This document shows positions 9,204-18,514 of a stretch of DNA of 38,204 bases, in pieces. A model generated the notes under the pieces. The model was not told where the DNA came from. It worked only from the letters and a program-made list of their open reading frames with translations, and did not search any database. Every line of letters starts with the position of its first letter. Positions within the stretch are counted from its first letter, which is position 1. This stretch comes from Pseudofulvimonas gallinarii (GTDB taxonomy: Bacteria; Pseudomonadota; Gammaproteobacteria; Xanthomonadales; UBA2363). The DNA is taken from positions 192,901 through 231,104 of the forward strand of contig NZ_SMAF01000003.1 in assembly GCF_004343305.1 (NCBI RefSeq), written 5' to 3'. The position numbers and the translations under genes are program-made.

Positions 9204-10609
9204 ACGGCGAACCGCGCCGGCTGGCCTGGCTCGTCGACGACGACGCGTCGCTGCGCCTGGTCCTCGGCGACAGCCTGCGCGATGCCGGCCTGCGCGTGCA
9301 GGTATTCCAGGATGTCGCCGAAGTCGTGGCGGCACTGGATGAGGGCGTGCCCGACCTGCTGGTCACCGACGTGCGCATGCCGGATGGCGACGGCATCGAA
9401 CTGCTGGCGCGCGTGCGTGCCGCCCATCCCGAACTGCCGGTGATCGTCATGAGCGCGTTCACCGACGTGCCGACCACCGCCGGTGCGTTCCGCCATGGCG
9501 CCTTCGACTATCTTGCCAAGCCCTTCGACCTCGACGACATGATGGCGGTGGTGCGCCGTGCGCTCGGCGACATCGAGCCGCCGGCGCGCACCGCGGTCGC
9601 CCACACGCCGGGACTGGTCGGCGACAGCCCGGCGATGCTGGAAGTGTTCCGCGCGGTCGGGCGGCTGGCGCAACTCAACCTGCCGGTGCTGGTCACCGGC
9701 GAAACCGGCACCGGCAAGGAACTGGTGGCGCGCGCGCTGCACAGCCACAGCCCGCGCGCGGCGCAGCCCTTCGTCGCCCTGAATACCGCCGCGCTGCCGG
9801 CCGAGCTGCTGGAATCGGAACTGTTCGGCCACGAGGCCGGCAGCTTCACCGGCGCGGCGCGGCGGCACATCGGCCGTTTCGAGGAAGCCGCCGACGGCAC
9901 GCTGTTCCTCGACGAGATCGGCGACATGCCGCTGGCGATGCAGACGCGACTGCTGCGCGTGCTTGCCGAAGGCGAGTTCTACCGCGTTGGTGGCCGCGAA
10001 CTGATCCGCACCCAGGCCCGCGTCATCGCCGCCACGCACCAGGACCTCGACGCCAAGGTTGCCGCCGGCACCTTCCGCGCCGACCTGCTGCATCGCCTCG
10101 ATGTCGTGCGCATCCATCTGCCGCCGTTGCGCGACCGTCGCGAGGACATCCCGCGCCTGGCCGAATACCTGCTCGCCCGTGCCGCGCGCGAACTGAGCAT
10201 GCTCGGCAAGCGGCTCACGCCGGACGCGGTCGCGCGCATGCAGCGCTACGGCTGGCCCGGCAACGTGCGCCAGCTGGAGAACCTGTGCCGGCGCATCACC
10301 GCGCTGCTGCCCGGTCGCGACGTGCATGCCGCCGACCTCGACGAACTGCTGCGCAGCGATGCGGCCGTGGCGCCGCAGCGCGGCGGCGCGGCGCAGGACT
10401 GGACCGACGGCCTGCGCGACTGGCTGCGCAACCGCTGGCGCGATTCGGAGCCCGGCACGCTGCACGCTGTCGCACTGGAGGCCTTCGAGCAGGCGCTGTT
10501 CGACGCTGCCCTCGACCTCACCGAGGGCAACCGCGTGCGCGCCGCCGAGCACCTCGGTCTCAGCCGCAACACACTGACCCGCAAGCTCGGCCGCAAGCGC
10601 TCGCCCTGA
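9200..10609 (+). CDS. glnG: NtrC-type sigma-54-dependent response regulator
   Basis: Transcription activator that, once phosphorylated, drives open-complex formation by RpoN polymerase. 469 aa. Receiver domain (1-120) with Asp57 in [10 protein letters not shown] and the switch Lys in YLAKPFD. AAA+ domain: Walker A GETGTGKE (167-174), L1 loop GSFTGA (214-219; the consensus is GAFTGA), Walker [13 protein letters not shown], and [13 protein letters not shown] Fis-type helix-turn-helix at the C terminus ([22 protein letters not shown]). Translationally coupled to the kinase. Domain order, length and pairing make NtrC the best name; another group of NtrC-like regulators cannot be excluded. Confidence 0.88.
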   Translation: MNGEPRRLAWLVDDDASLRLVLGDSLRDAGLRVQVFQDVAEVVAALDEGVPDLLVTDVRMPDGDGIELLARVRAAHPELPVIVMSAFTDVPTTAGAFRHGAFDYLAKPFDLDDMMAVVRRALGDIEPPARTAVAHTPGLVGDSPAMLEVFRAVGRLAQLNLPVLVTGETGTGKELVARALHSHSPRAAQPFVALNTAALPAELLESELFGHEAGSFTGAARRHIGRFEEAADGTLFLDEIGDMPLAMQTRLLRVLAEGEFYRVGGRELIRTQARVIAATHQDLDAKVAAGTFRADLLHRLDVVRIHLPPLRDRREDIPRLAEYLLARAARELSMLGKRLTPDAVARMQRYGWPGNVRQLENLCRRITALLPGRDVHAADLDELLRSDAAVAPQRGGAAQDWTDGLRDWLRNRWRDSEPGTLHAVALEAFEQALFDAALDLTEGNRVRAAEHLGLSRNTLTRKLGRKRSP

Positions 10610-10633
10610 CGGCCCGCCTCCATCCCGGCCTCA

Positions 10634-11865
10634 AAAATGCGCCGCGGCGCGCTTCGCCCACGCAGGACCCACAGCCCCGACCGCATCCGCCCGCAACGAC
10701 CACGACACCGCCCGCAACTTCGACTTTCGCGCGAACTCGCGGTCGACTTCACCTCGTCCGCGCTCGAAGGGCCGCGGCGATCCGCCGCTTCGCCGTGCCG
10801 TCGAGGAGTCACCACTCCCCCGATTCCGTCATACCCGCACAGGCGGGTATCCAGCATTCCATGCGAAGAGGCCCCGTTCGCTGGATGCCGCCGTATCGTC
10901 GCACCTATAAGGACTCGCCGCTCCCCCGATTCCGTCATACCCGCGCAGGCGGGTATCCAGCATTCCATGCGAAGAGGCCCCGTTCGCTGGATGCCGCCGT
11001 ATCTCCGCACCTGTAAAGACTCGCCGCTCCCCCGATTCCGTCATACCCGCGCAGGCGGGTATCCAGCATTCCATGCGAAGAGGCCCCGTTCGCTGGATGC
11101 CCGCCTTCGCGGGCATGACGGCCAAAATGAGCCGCGGCGCGCTTCGCCCACGCAGGACCCACAGCCCCGACCGCATCCGCCCGCAACGACCACGACACCG
11201 CCCGCAACTTCGACCTGCGCGCGAACTCGCTGTCGACTTCACCTCGTCCGCGCTCGAAGGGCCGCGGCGATCCGTCGCCTCGCCGTGCCGTCGAGGAGTC
11301 ACCGCAACCCACATTCCGTCATACCCGCGCAGGCGGGTATCCAGCATTCCAGGCGATGAGGTCACGTTCGCTGGATGCCCGCCTTCGCGGGCATGACGCC
11401 TTAATAATGCGTCGCGGGGCGCTTCACCCAGGCAGGACCCACAGCCGCGACCGGATCGCTGCCCGCAACGACCACGTCACCGCGCGCAACTTCGATCTTC
11501 GCGCGAACTCGCGGTCGACTTCACCTCGTCCGCGCTCGAAGGGCCGCGGCGATCCGCCGCTTCGCCGTGCCGTCGAGGAGTCACCGCAACCCACATTCCG
11601 TCATACCCGCGCAGGCGGGTATCCAGCATTCCATGCGATGAGGCCCCGTTCGCTGGATGCCTGCCTTCGCGGGCATGACGGCCTAATAATGCGTCGCGGC
11701 GCGCTTCGCCCGAGCAGGACCCACAGCCGCGACCGCATCGCCGCCCGCAACGACCACGTCAGCGCCCGCAACGACCACGTCACCGCGCGCAATTTCGACC
11801 TGCGCGCGAAAGCCGTCGCCGGCCCCAATTCCGTCCCACGCGCGCAAGGCGCGTGCACCACGGCG
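10634..11865. repeat. Palindromic-repeat array 1 (four segmental copies)
   Basis: Four copies of a segment start at 10634, 11124, 11402 and 11684 (ATGCGCCGCGGCGCGCTTCG-like head). Each of the first three holds a roughly 190-bp conserved block and then a hairpin with stem ATACCCGC/GCGGGTAT (10828, 10934, 11040, 11318, 11600). These are paired with inverted hairpins having the stem ATGCCCGC/GCGGGCAT (11093, 11371, 11653). The first segment contains three copies of a 106-bp sub-unit, which accounts for its extra length. The fourth segment decays into CACGCGC/GCGCGTG at 11837-11855, just before the stop of the convergent hydrolase gene. No coding function. The array fills the gap between ntrC (+) and the hydrolase gene (-). 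Confidence 0.92.
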
Positions 11866-11886
11866 CAGGCATGTCACGCTGCGGCC

Positions 11887-12867
11887 TCAGGCCCGCGAGC
11901 AGGCGTCGACGACGAAGCGTTCCGCCCAGCTGCCGAGGCGCCAGTTCTCGAGGAAGCCACAGTGGCCGCCGTTCGGCGTCACCAGCAGGCGAACGTGGTC
12001 CGGCAGCTGGAGGTTGCGGAAATCATCGAAGGGAATGACCGGATCGTCGGCGGACGTCAGGATGCTGGCCGGCACCGGCAGGCGCGAGAGTCGTTCGCCA
12101 GCGATGGAATAGCTGTTGAAGTAGTCGTCGAGCGAAGCGAACTCGCCTTCGCGCAGCACCAGCGCTTCGGTGAGCTGGCGCATGTTCAGCCGGCGCAGCA
12201 GCTCGTCCAGGCGATAGCGTTGCGGAAACGCCGCCTGCTTGCGACGCAGCGATCGCCGCCACTTCTGCATGAAGTAGTAGTGGTAGAACCACGGCCCGGT
12301 TTCCATTGCGCGCAGCACGTTGGCCGGATCGATGGCCGGGCAGACCGCGGCGATGTGGCGCAGGTCCAGTCCCGCCGCTTCGGCGTGCAGGCCGACGCGC
12401 AGCGCGAAATTCCCGCCGAGCGAGAAGCCGGCGACCATCAGCGGCCCGACCGGCCAGCGGCGCGCGACATCGCCGACGGCACCCACCACTTCGCCGATGC
12501 GTCCGGAATGGAACAGACCTTCGTTGAGGTGCTGGCCATCGCCGTGGTCGCGGAATTCCAGGCGGAACACGGCGAAGCCGGCGTTGCGCAGCGCCAGCGC
12601 GGTGCTCAGCATGTAGTTGGAACGCGCGCTGCCTTCCCAGCCGTGCAGCAGCACGACCAGGCCGCGCGGATCCGTCGACGTCGCCGGCGTGTACCAGCCC
12701 TGCAGGCGCACGCCGTCACCGCAGTCGAGCAGCGTGTGTCGGGATGACCCGTTCAGCGCTGCCAGTTCGCGCCGGCGCAGCCACTGTCGCAGGCGATGGC
12801 TGGACAGGATGGACTGCAGGTGCGGATTGCCGAGCAGGGGCGCGGGCCGGAACTCAGGCGTGGACAT
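11887..12867 (-). CDS. YheT-family alpha/beta hydrolase
   Basis: 326 aa alpha/beta-hydrolase. The N terminus has the YheT/ABHD1-3 hallmark LLGNPHLQSIL (11-21). The oxyanion strand is VVLLHGWEGSARSNYM (71-86) and the nucleophile elbow is GFSLGGN with Ser149. The acid is probably Asp274/275 in SADDPVIP, and the base is His302 in NGGHCGF. Family members are esterases with poorly defined physiological substrates, often lipid-like. Its start (12867) overlaps the end of the acyltransferase gene by 14 bp, which suggests a shared transcript and a lipid-related role. Confidence 0.88.
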   Translation of the reverse strand: MSTPEFRPAPLLGNPHLQSILSSHRLRQWLRRRELAALNGSSRHTLLDCGDGVRLQGWYTPATSTDPRGLVVLLHGWEGSARSNYMLSTALALRNAGFAVFRLEFRDHGDGQHLNEGLFHSGRIGEVVGAVGDVARRWPVGPLMVAGFSLGGNFALRVGLHAEAAGLDLRHIAAVCPAIDPANVLRAMETGPWFYHYYFMQKWRRSLRRKQAAFPQRYRLDELLRRLNMRQLTEALVLREGEFASLDDYFNSYSIAGERLSRLPVPASILTSADDPVIPFDDFRNLQLPDHVRLLVTPNGGHCGFLENWRLGSWAERFVVDACSRA

Positions 12868-13705
12868 CGGCAGCCGCCCCGGTGGTCGCTTCCGCGGCGT
12901 CGATCACCGCGTCCTGCTGCAGGACGCTGGCGATGCGCGCGCGTGCCTGTTCGGCCAGCTGGCGCCGGCCATCGGCGCTGGGCTGCAGCGGTTCCAGGAA
13001 ATGCACTTCCGCCGCCATCGGCTTCTGCCCGAGCAATCGCAGCGCATTCGGGAAGAACTTCTCGCGCGGCTGGAACGGCACGCCCAGGTCCATGCGGCCG
13101 CCATCGCCGTAGATGATGGCGACCGGCTGGATCATCACGCCGGTGTCCATCGCGACCTGGAAGATGCGGGCATGGAACGGGCGCAGGCGTTCGCCGGTGC
13201 CGGTGCCGCCCTCGGGAAACACCGCCACCGACGTCCCGGCGCGAAGGCGGTCGCGCATGTCGTCCATCACCCGGGCGAGCGAATCATTGCTGCCGCGCTG
13301 GTGGAACAGCGTGCCGGCCTGCGCCGCCAGCCAGCCGAACAGCGGCCAGCGTGCGATCTCCGCCTTGGCCACGAAGCTGGCGCCGCGCGCCGCGTGCAGC
13401 GCCTGGATGTCGATCCACGAAACATGGTTGGCCACCAGCAGGGCGGGGTTCGCGGCCGGCGTGCCGACCAGGCGCGTGCGGAAACCGAACAGGCGCAGCG
13501 CACCGCGCGACCAGGCGTTGACCAGTGGTTCCCACCAGCGCATCGGCAGCAGGCTGCGGCGCCCGGTCACCGGATTGGAGACGAACAGCGTCAGCAGGAT
13601 CCCCAGCAACACGAGGATCACCAGCAGCGGCGTGCGCCAGAGGTAGCGCAGCGGCTTGATCGGATCGAAACCGCGCGGGTGGCGGTGGGTGCGTCGTCGG
13701 GCCAT
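12854..13705 (-). CDS. PlsC-type 1-acylglycerol-3-phosphate O-acyltransferase
   Basis: Membrane-bound acyltransferase of the lysophosphatidate acyltransferase family, which adds a fatty acyl chain to a lysophospholipid. 283 aa. One N-terminal membrane segment (about 25-43), then the HX4D motif NHVSWID (His94, Asp99), FVAKAEIARWPLFGWLA (block II) and FPEGGTGTG (163-171). Block IV is less clear (VMIQPVAIIYGDGG). First gene of a two-gene minus-strand operon with the hydrolase, and divergent from the DUF2845 gene across about 107 bp. Whether it is the main PlsC or an ornithine-lipid/secondary acyltransferase cannot be told from sequence alone. Confidence 0.88.
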   Translation of the reverse strand: MARRRTHRHPRGFDPIKPLRYLWRTPLLVILVLLGILLTLFVSNPVTGRRSLLPMRWWEPLVNAWSRGALRLFGFRTRLVGTPAANPALLVANHVSWIDIQALHAARGASFVAKAEIARWPLFGWLAAQAGTLFHQRGSNDSLARVMDDMRDRLRAGTSVAVFPEGGTGTGERLRPFHARIFQVAMDTGVMIQPVAIIYGDGGRMDLGVPFQPREKFFPNALRLLGQKPMAAEVHFLEPLQPSADGRRQLAEQARARIASVLQQDAVIDAAEATTGAAADVHA

Positions 13706-13812
13706 GACGGTACTTTACCGCATCGCAACATCGGCGCCGTTGGCGGGAACGCCGGGGCCATTCAGCGGTCCGACGGTATCGTCTTCCGCGGGGCGGGTAC
13801 ATGGAGAGAACG

Positions 13813-14385
13813 ATGTCACGGATCGGAATGTGGACTGGCGTGGCGTTGCTGTTGCTCCTCGCCGGCGAAGCGCAGGCCCTGCGCTGCGGCAATCGCGTCG
13901 TCGGGACCGGCGACTACGACTTCCAGGTCCGCGAGCGTTGTGGCGACCCGTACTGGATCGACCGCAGCGACGAATGGCTGGTGCAGGGGCTGGACGGTCC
14001 GCTGGAACGCCGCAGCCAGGTCGCACTGGAAACCTGGTACTACAACTTCGGCCCACGCAGCCTCGTGCAGCGGCTCGAGTTCCGCGATGGCCGCGTGGTG
14101 TCGATCCAGACCGCCGGATACGGCGTGCGCCAGGTGGGCGGCGAGTGCAGCGACGTCGCGCTGTCACGCGGCGCCAGCACCGGCGAGGTCTACCTGCATT
14201 GCGGCGAACCCCTGTCGCGCAGCCGGCGCTTCGAGGACATCATTGAACGCGACGGCTTCGGCAACGCCCGCGTGCGCAGCGTGCGACTGGAAGAATGGCG
14301 CTATGCCATGCCCGGCTCACGCTTCGTGCGCCTGGCGATCTTCCACGACGACCGCCTCGACCGTGTCGAACGCGTCGCGCGCTGA
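13813..14385 (+). CDS. DUF2845 family secreted protein
   Basis: 190 aa exported protein of unknown function. Signal peptide 1-22 (hydrophobic VALLLLLAG, cleavage after AQA). The mature part shows the DUF2845 pattern twice: LRCGNRVVGTGDYDFQVRERCGDP (Cys25, Cys43) and later a second CSDV...VYLHCGEPLSR unit, separated by a Trp/Tyr-rich LETWYYNFGP strand. An in-frame ATG 12 bp upstream (13801) is less likely, because its GGAGAG is placed correctly as Shine-Dalgarno for ATG 13813. The protein is probably periplasmic. Confidence 0.8.
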   Translation: MSRIGMWTGVALLLLLAGEAQALRCGNRVVGTGDYDFQVRERCGDPYWIDRSDEWLVQGLDGPLERRSQVALETWYYNFGPRSLVQRLEFRDGRVVSIQTAGYGVRQVGGECSDVALSRGASTGEVYLHCGEPLSRSRRFEDIIERDGFGNARVRSVRLEEWRYAMPGSRFVRLAIFHDDRLDRVERVAR

Positions 14386-14408
14386 CCACCCGGCTCTCTC
14401 CGCGCCCT

Positions 14409-16432
14409 CATTCCCGCACGGCTGGCGTCCAGCCAACGAGGCCCCGGTGCAGGAACCACCCGATCACCGCCCGCGCGGGGATGGCAAGCCCCAGCAGGCC
14501 ACGCCGCAGCGCGCACCCGCGTGCTCATTACTTAAACGCCGCCGCACCGCCCACGTTCGCGATCTTGCCTAACCGCCACCCCAGCGCACACGGGTGCCCA
14601 TAATCCGACCGTCGACTCAACGCCCGCGCGTGCCCATGACTTGATGGCCGTCATTCCCGCGGAGGCGGGAATCCAGCGAACGAGGCCCCGGTGCAGAACC
14701 CACTGGATCCCCGCCTGCGCGGGGATGACAAGCCCAGGAAGCCAGGATGTCGTAGTGCTGCCGCCACGACGCACCAGCACAGCTCCACAAGCGCCACTGC
14801 AACGCTCACACGCGCGTGCACATCTCCACCAACCATCAGCGGCAGCACCCACGCTCGCAGATGGCTCAAACGCCGTCATTCCCGCGAAGGCGGGAATCCA
14901 GCGAACGAGGCCCCGGTGCAGGACCCACTGGATCCCCGCCTGCGCGGGGATGACAAGCCCATGCAGCCACGCCGTAGCCCGCACACGTGCTCAACCCATT
15001 CGCCACCGCAGCGCTTACGCTGGCACACGACTTGGGATGACAAGCTCGATGCAGCGCGCACACGTGCGCTCACCCGACCGCCGCCTCCACGCTCGCGCGT
15101 GCGCTCACCCGACCGCCGCCTCAGCGCTCACGCGTGCCCATGACTTGATGGCCGTCATTCCCGCGAAGGCGGGAATCCAGCGAACGAGGCCCCGGTGCAG
15201 GACCCACTGGATGCCCGCCTGCGCGGGGATGACAAGCCCATGCAGTCAGGATGTCGTAGGACTGCCGCCACGACGCACCAGCACACCTCCACAACCGCCA
15301 CCGCAACGCTCACACGCGCGTGCATATCTGCCCCAACCATCAGCGGCAGCACCCACGCTCGCAGATGGCTCAAACGCCGTCATTCCCGCGAAGGCGGGAG
15401 TCCAGCGAACGAGGCCTTGGTGCAGGAACCACTGGATCCCCGCCTGCGCGGGGATGACAAGCCCATGCAGTCAGGATGTCGTAGTGCTGCCGCCACCACG
15501 CACCAGCACAGCTCCACAACCGCCACCGCAACGCTCACACGCGCGTGCATATCTGACCCAACCATCAGCGGCAGCACCCACGCTCGCAGATTGCTCAAAC
15601 GCCGTCATTCCCGCGAAGGCGGGAATCCAGCGAACGAGGCCTTGGTGCAGGAACCACTGGATCCCCGCCTGCGCGGGGATGACAAGCCCATGCAGCCACG
15701 CCGTAGCCCGCACACGTGCTCAACCCATTCGCCACCGCAGCGCTTACGCTGGCACACGACTTGGGATGACAAGCTCGATGCAGCGCGCACACGTGCGCTC
15801 ACCCGACCGCCGCCTCCACGCTCGCGCGTGCGCTCACCCGACTGCCGCCTCAGCGCTCACGCGTGCCCATGGCTTGATGGCCGTCATTCCCGCGAAGGCG
15901 GGAATCCAGCGAACGAGGCCCCGGTGCAGAACCCACTGGATCCCCGCCTGCGCGGGGATGACAAGCCCATGCAGCCACGCCGTAGCCCGCACACGTGCTC
16001 AACCCATTCGCCACCGCAGCGCTTACGCTGGCACACGACTTGGGATGACAAGCTCGATGCAGCGCGCACACGTGCGCTCACCCGGCCGCCGCCTCAGCGC
16101 TCACGCGTGCCCATGACTTGATGGCCGTCATTCCCGCGAAGGCGGGAATCCAGCGAACGAGGCCTTGGTGCAGGACCCACTGGATCCCCGCCTCCGCGGG
16201 GATGACAAGCCCATGCAGTCAGGATGTCGTAGTGCTGCCGCCACGACGCACCAGCACAGCTCCACAAGCGCCACCGCAACGCTCACACGCGCGTGCATAA
16301 CTGCCCCAACCATCAGCGGCAGCACTCACGCTCGCAGATGGTTCAAACGCCGTCATTCCCGCGAAGGCGGGAATCCAGCGAACGAGGCCTCGGTGCAGGA
16401 CCCACTGGATCCCCGCCTGCGCCGGGACGACT
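14409..16432. repeat. Palindromic-repeat array 2 (eight inverted hairpin pairs plus a decayed copy)
   Basis: Eight composite elements of about 83 bp begin at 14650, 14875, 15154, 15379, 15604, 15883, 16127 and 16352. Each is a hairpin with stem ATTCCCGC/GCGGGAAT, a 26-bp spacer (CGAACGAGGCC...) and an inverted hairpin with stem ATCCCCGC/GCGGGGAT. A decayed copy is at 14409-14491, and the last copy has a damaged 3' arm (GACGAC for GATGAC). Between elements sit two kinds of linker. Type I gives a 225-bp period after copies 1, 3, 4 and 7. Type II gives a 279-bp period after copies 2 and 5, and 244 bp after copy 6, which lacks one internal sub-repeat. Reading frames through it give the familiar spurious VIPAKAGIQ/PACAGMT peptides. 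It fills the gap between two convergent genes. Confidence 0.94.
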
Positions 16433-16475
16433 GGCCCACGCCAGAACGATGCCGCGAAACAAGGCGGGTGCGAGG

Positions 16476-18347
16476 CTACATCCGCGGGCGGATGCGCAAT
16501 TGTGAGCGTGGCTTGGGCGCGGGCGAGGAGGGCGGGTCGAACACGCTGCCGCGCCGTCCGCGCAGGCGAGCCAGTTCATGCGCCAGCGCGATGATCTTTC
16601 CGTACGCGGCCAGCGAACGCTGCGCCTGCTGTGGCGTGTAGGGATAGCTCGGCGGTTCGGCGTGCAGCGCCTCGATCGAGGTGTCCTGTCCTTCGAAGCG
16701 CCTGTGCGAAGCGAGCACGCCGGCGAGCGCTTCCTCCAGCAGGGTGAAGCTGGTGCGGAAGCGCACCCAGCGGTGGTTCTGCCAGGTCGTGTCGTGCTCG
16801 TATTCCGCGCGCGGGAAGAAGGCGCCGACCAGCCGCTTCGCGGCATGGCGGCCACGTTCGGCCAGTTGCAGGATCAGCTCGCGCTGCATGCGCAGGTTGA
16901 GTCCGCCTTCGTTCCGGCGCAGCCGCACATGCGCGACGCGGTCGCGGAAACCCGGCACGCGCAGCTGCGTGTTGTCGGTCCAGTTGTGCAGCGTTTCCAG
17001 CAGCGCGCCGATGAACCCGCCCAGCCGCGGCCGGCCCTTGGGTTCCAGGTCGACGACATGGTGGTCCTGGCCGCCGGCATTGTGCTCCGGCACGAAGACG
17101 AAATCGTCCGGCTCCGCCGGCTCGCGGTCCCGTGGCAGGAACACGTCGTCGGTCAGGTTGATGGCGAAGGTCGGACGCGATGGCAGCGGCGCGTCGAAGT
17201 AGTGCACCGGGAAGTTGCTGCACAGCCCGCCGTCGGAAAACCACACACGTTCCCTTTCGCGCGTGACCGGGTGGCAGCGGTACAGCGGCACCGCGCAGAC
17301 CAGCAGCGGGAACGACAGGCTCATGCGCGCGGCGACCAGGATCGGCAGGTGTTCCATCTCCGGCAACGGGTGCAGGCCGGGCAGGCGCATGCGCGCATCC
17401 CGGACGGCTGCCGGGTGCGCCAGCAGCCAGTCGACGACATCGGCGGGAAACAGCTGCCGGAACTCCGTCTCGTCGAAATGGAAACGGTCTTTCGGCTCGA
17501 AGGGCAGGCTGTACGGCCGGCCCTGCGACAACGCCGTGGTCATCACGCGCAGGTCGATGTCGCGCGCGGAAGTGCGCGTCGCACCGGGATGGCGCCTGCG
17601 ACCGCGTGGCGTGCCGGCCGGCCCCCACAGATCGCCGAAGGTGAGCGGCGCGCCGCCGCGGTCGCGTCCGGCCAGCCGCTGCAACAGGCCATGCAGCCAC
17701 GGCGTCAGCGCCGGTGCGCGGTCGGCGTCGTGCGGCATGCCGTCGCAGATGCCGTAGAAGTGTCGTGGCACGGTGCGGGTCAACGCGCGCAGCACGCCGG
17801 CGCAGCCACCGAGCATCAACGCGAGCACGCCCAGCACGCCCAGCAATACGACGCCCGTGTGCGATGACGGCCAAAGCGGCAATCCCGCGCAGCCTCGCAA
17901 GCCGGCAACCATCGCCAGTGCGATGACCAGTCCGGCCAGCGCCGGAAGGGGGAAGCGCCGCGCGGCCAGTAATGCCCAGCGCAGCGCCGTGCGCCAGCGG
18001 CTGTAGGTCGATTCCGACAGGCCGCCCAGCAACCAGCGGTACAGCGGTCGCAGACGCTGGCGCGGCTGGAACAGGCGCAGCAGTCGCGTGTGAGGCATGC
18101 CTTCGTCGCCGGCCAGCCACTCAGGCAGCTGTTCCAGTTCGTCGAAGCGGTCGCAGCCGTTGTTGCGACCGTATTGCGCCGCGGCCGCCGCGGCGGCGGC
18201 GATCGCGCCGGCGGACGCGCCGCCAATGGAACGCAGGCGGAAGCGCCGCGCGAACTCCGCGATCGCGCGCGGATAGACGATGCCGCTGGTGATGCCGCCC
18301 TTCATCACCAGGTCGCATTCGGTCGGCAGCGCCCCGTCGGGCAGCAC
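16476..18347 (-). CDS. Patatin-like phospholipase with internal membrane segments
   Basis: 623 aa protein of the patatin-like lipid acyl hydrolase family. The N terminus has the oxyanion loop MKGGITSGIVYPR (15-27) and the nucleophile elbow GASAG (Ser45). The partner aspartate is Asp372 in SDGGLCSNFP. Between these lie two membrane segments (about 134-152 and 164-184), so the hydrolase domain is interrupted and anchored to the inner membrane. The C-terminal 200 residues are charged and unassigned. The frame begins at GTG 18347, because no other start lies between it and an upstream TGA. A much better Shine-Dalgarno/ATG (18415-18428) sits out of frame 70 nt upstream, so the true N terminus is uncertain. 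Confidence 0.82.
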   Translation of the reverse strand: MLPDGALPTECDLVMKGGITSGIVYPRAIAEFARRFRLRSIGGASAGAIAAAAAAAAQYGRNNGCDRFDELEQLPEWLAGDEGMPHTRLLRLFQPRQRLRPLYRWLLGGLSESTYSRWRTALRWALLAARRFPLPALAGLVIALAMVAGLRGCAGLPLWPSSHTGVVLLGVLGVLALMLGGCAGVLRALTRTVPRHFYGICDGMPHDADRAPALTPWLHGLLQRLAGRDRGGAPLTFGDLWGPAGTPRGRRRHPGATRTSARDIDLRVMTTALSQGRPYSLPFEPKDRFHFDETEFRQLFPADVVDWLLAHPAAVRDARMRLPGLHPLPEMEHLPILVAARMSLSFPLLVCAVPLYRCHPVTRERERVWFSDGGLCSNFPVHYFDAPLPSRPTFAINLTDDVFLPRDREPAEPDDFVFVPEHNAGGQDHHVVDLEPKGRPRLGGFIGALLETLHNWTDNTQLRVPGFRDRVAHVRLRRNEGGLNLRMQRELILQLAERGRHAAKRLVGAFFPRAEYEHDTTWQNHRWVRFRTSFTLLEEALAGVLASHRRFEGQDTSIEALHAEPPSYPYTPQQAQRSLAAYGKIIALAHELARLRGRRGSVFDPPSSPAPKPRSQLRIRPRM

Positions 18348-18414
18348 CTTGCGGACGCATCGGGATGCGCCGGCGGGATTCGCGATGCGGCGCGCTGCGT
18401 TCTTTCGGGTCGTT

Positions 18415-18428
18415 CATGACGCCTCCCC
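18415..18428 (-). promoter_or_regulatory. Strong ribosome-binding site and ATG out of frame with the patatin gene
   Basis: On the minus strand GGGGAGG (18422-18428) precedes ATG (18415-18417) by 4 nt. This ATG opens a 98-codon frame (MNDPKERSAPHRE...) that runs over the patatin 5' end in another frame and has no protein-like features beyond its first residues. The distance from this ATG to the patatin GTG is 70 nt, so one surplus base (or two missing) would join it to the patatin frame. Confidence 0.6.
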
Positions 18429-18514
18429 GCAGGATGATGCGACGGTGAGCCTACAGGCATCCGGCGATGCGCCGCCGTCGACCGCATCGCAGAGGCGGCG
18501 TGCGCCGGTGCAGG

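Noticed and set aside
14641-16116. 491-codon open frame with repeated VIPAKAGIQ / WIPACAGMT peptides
   Set aside because: It is the translation of the palindromic-repeat array in one frame. The other frames and strand are equally open, and no start signal or protein-like variation is seen.
14650-16432. CRISPR-like alternation of repeat and spacer
   Set aside because: Repeats are about 83 bp inverted hairpin pairs and the spacers themselves recur in two types. No cas genes or leader are present.
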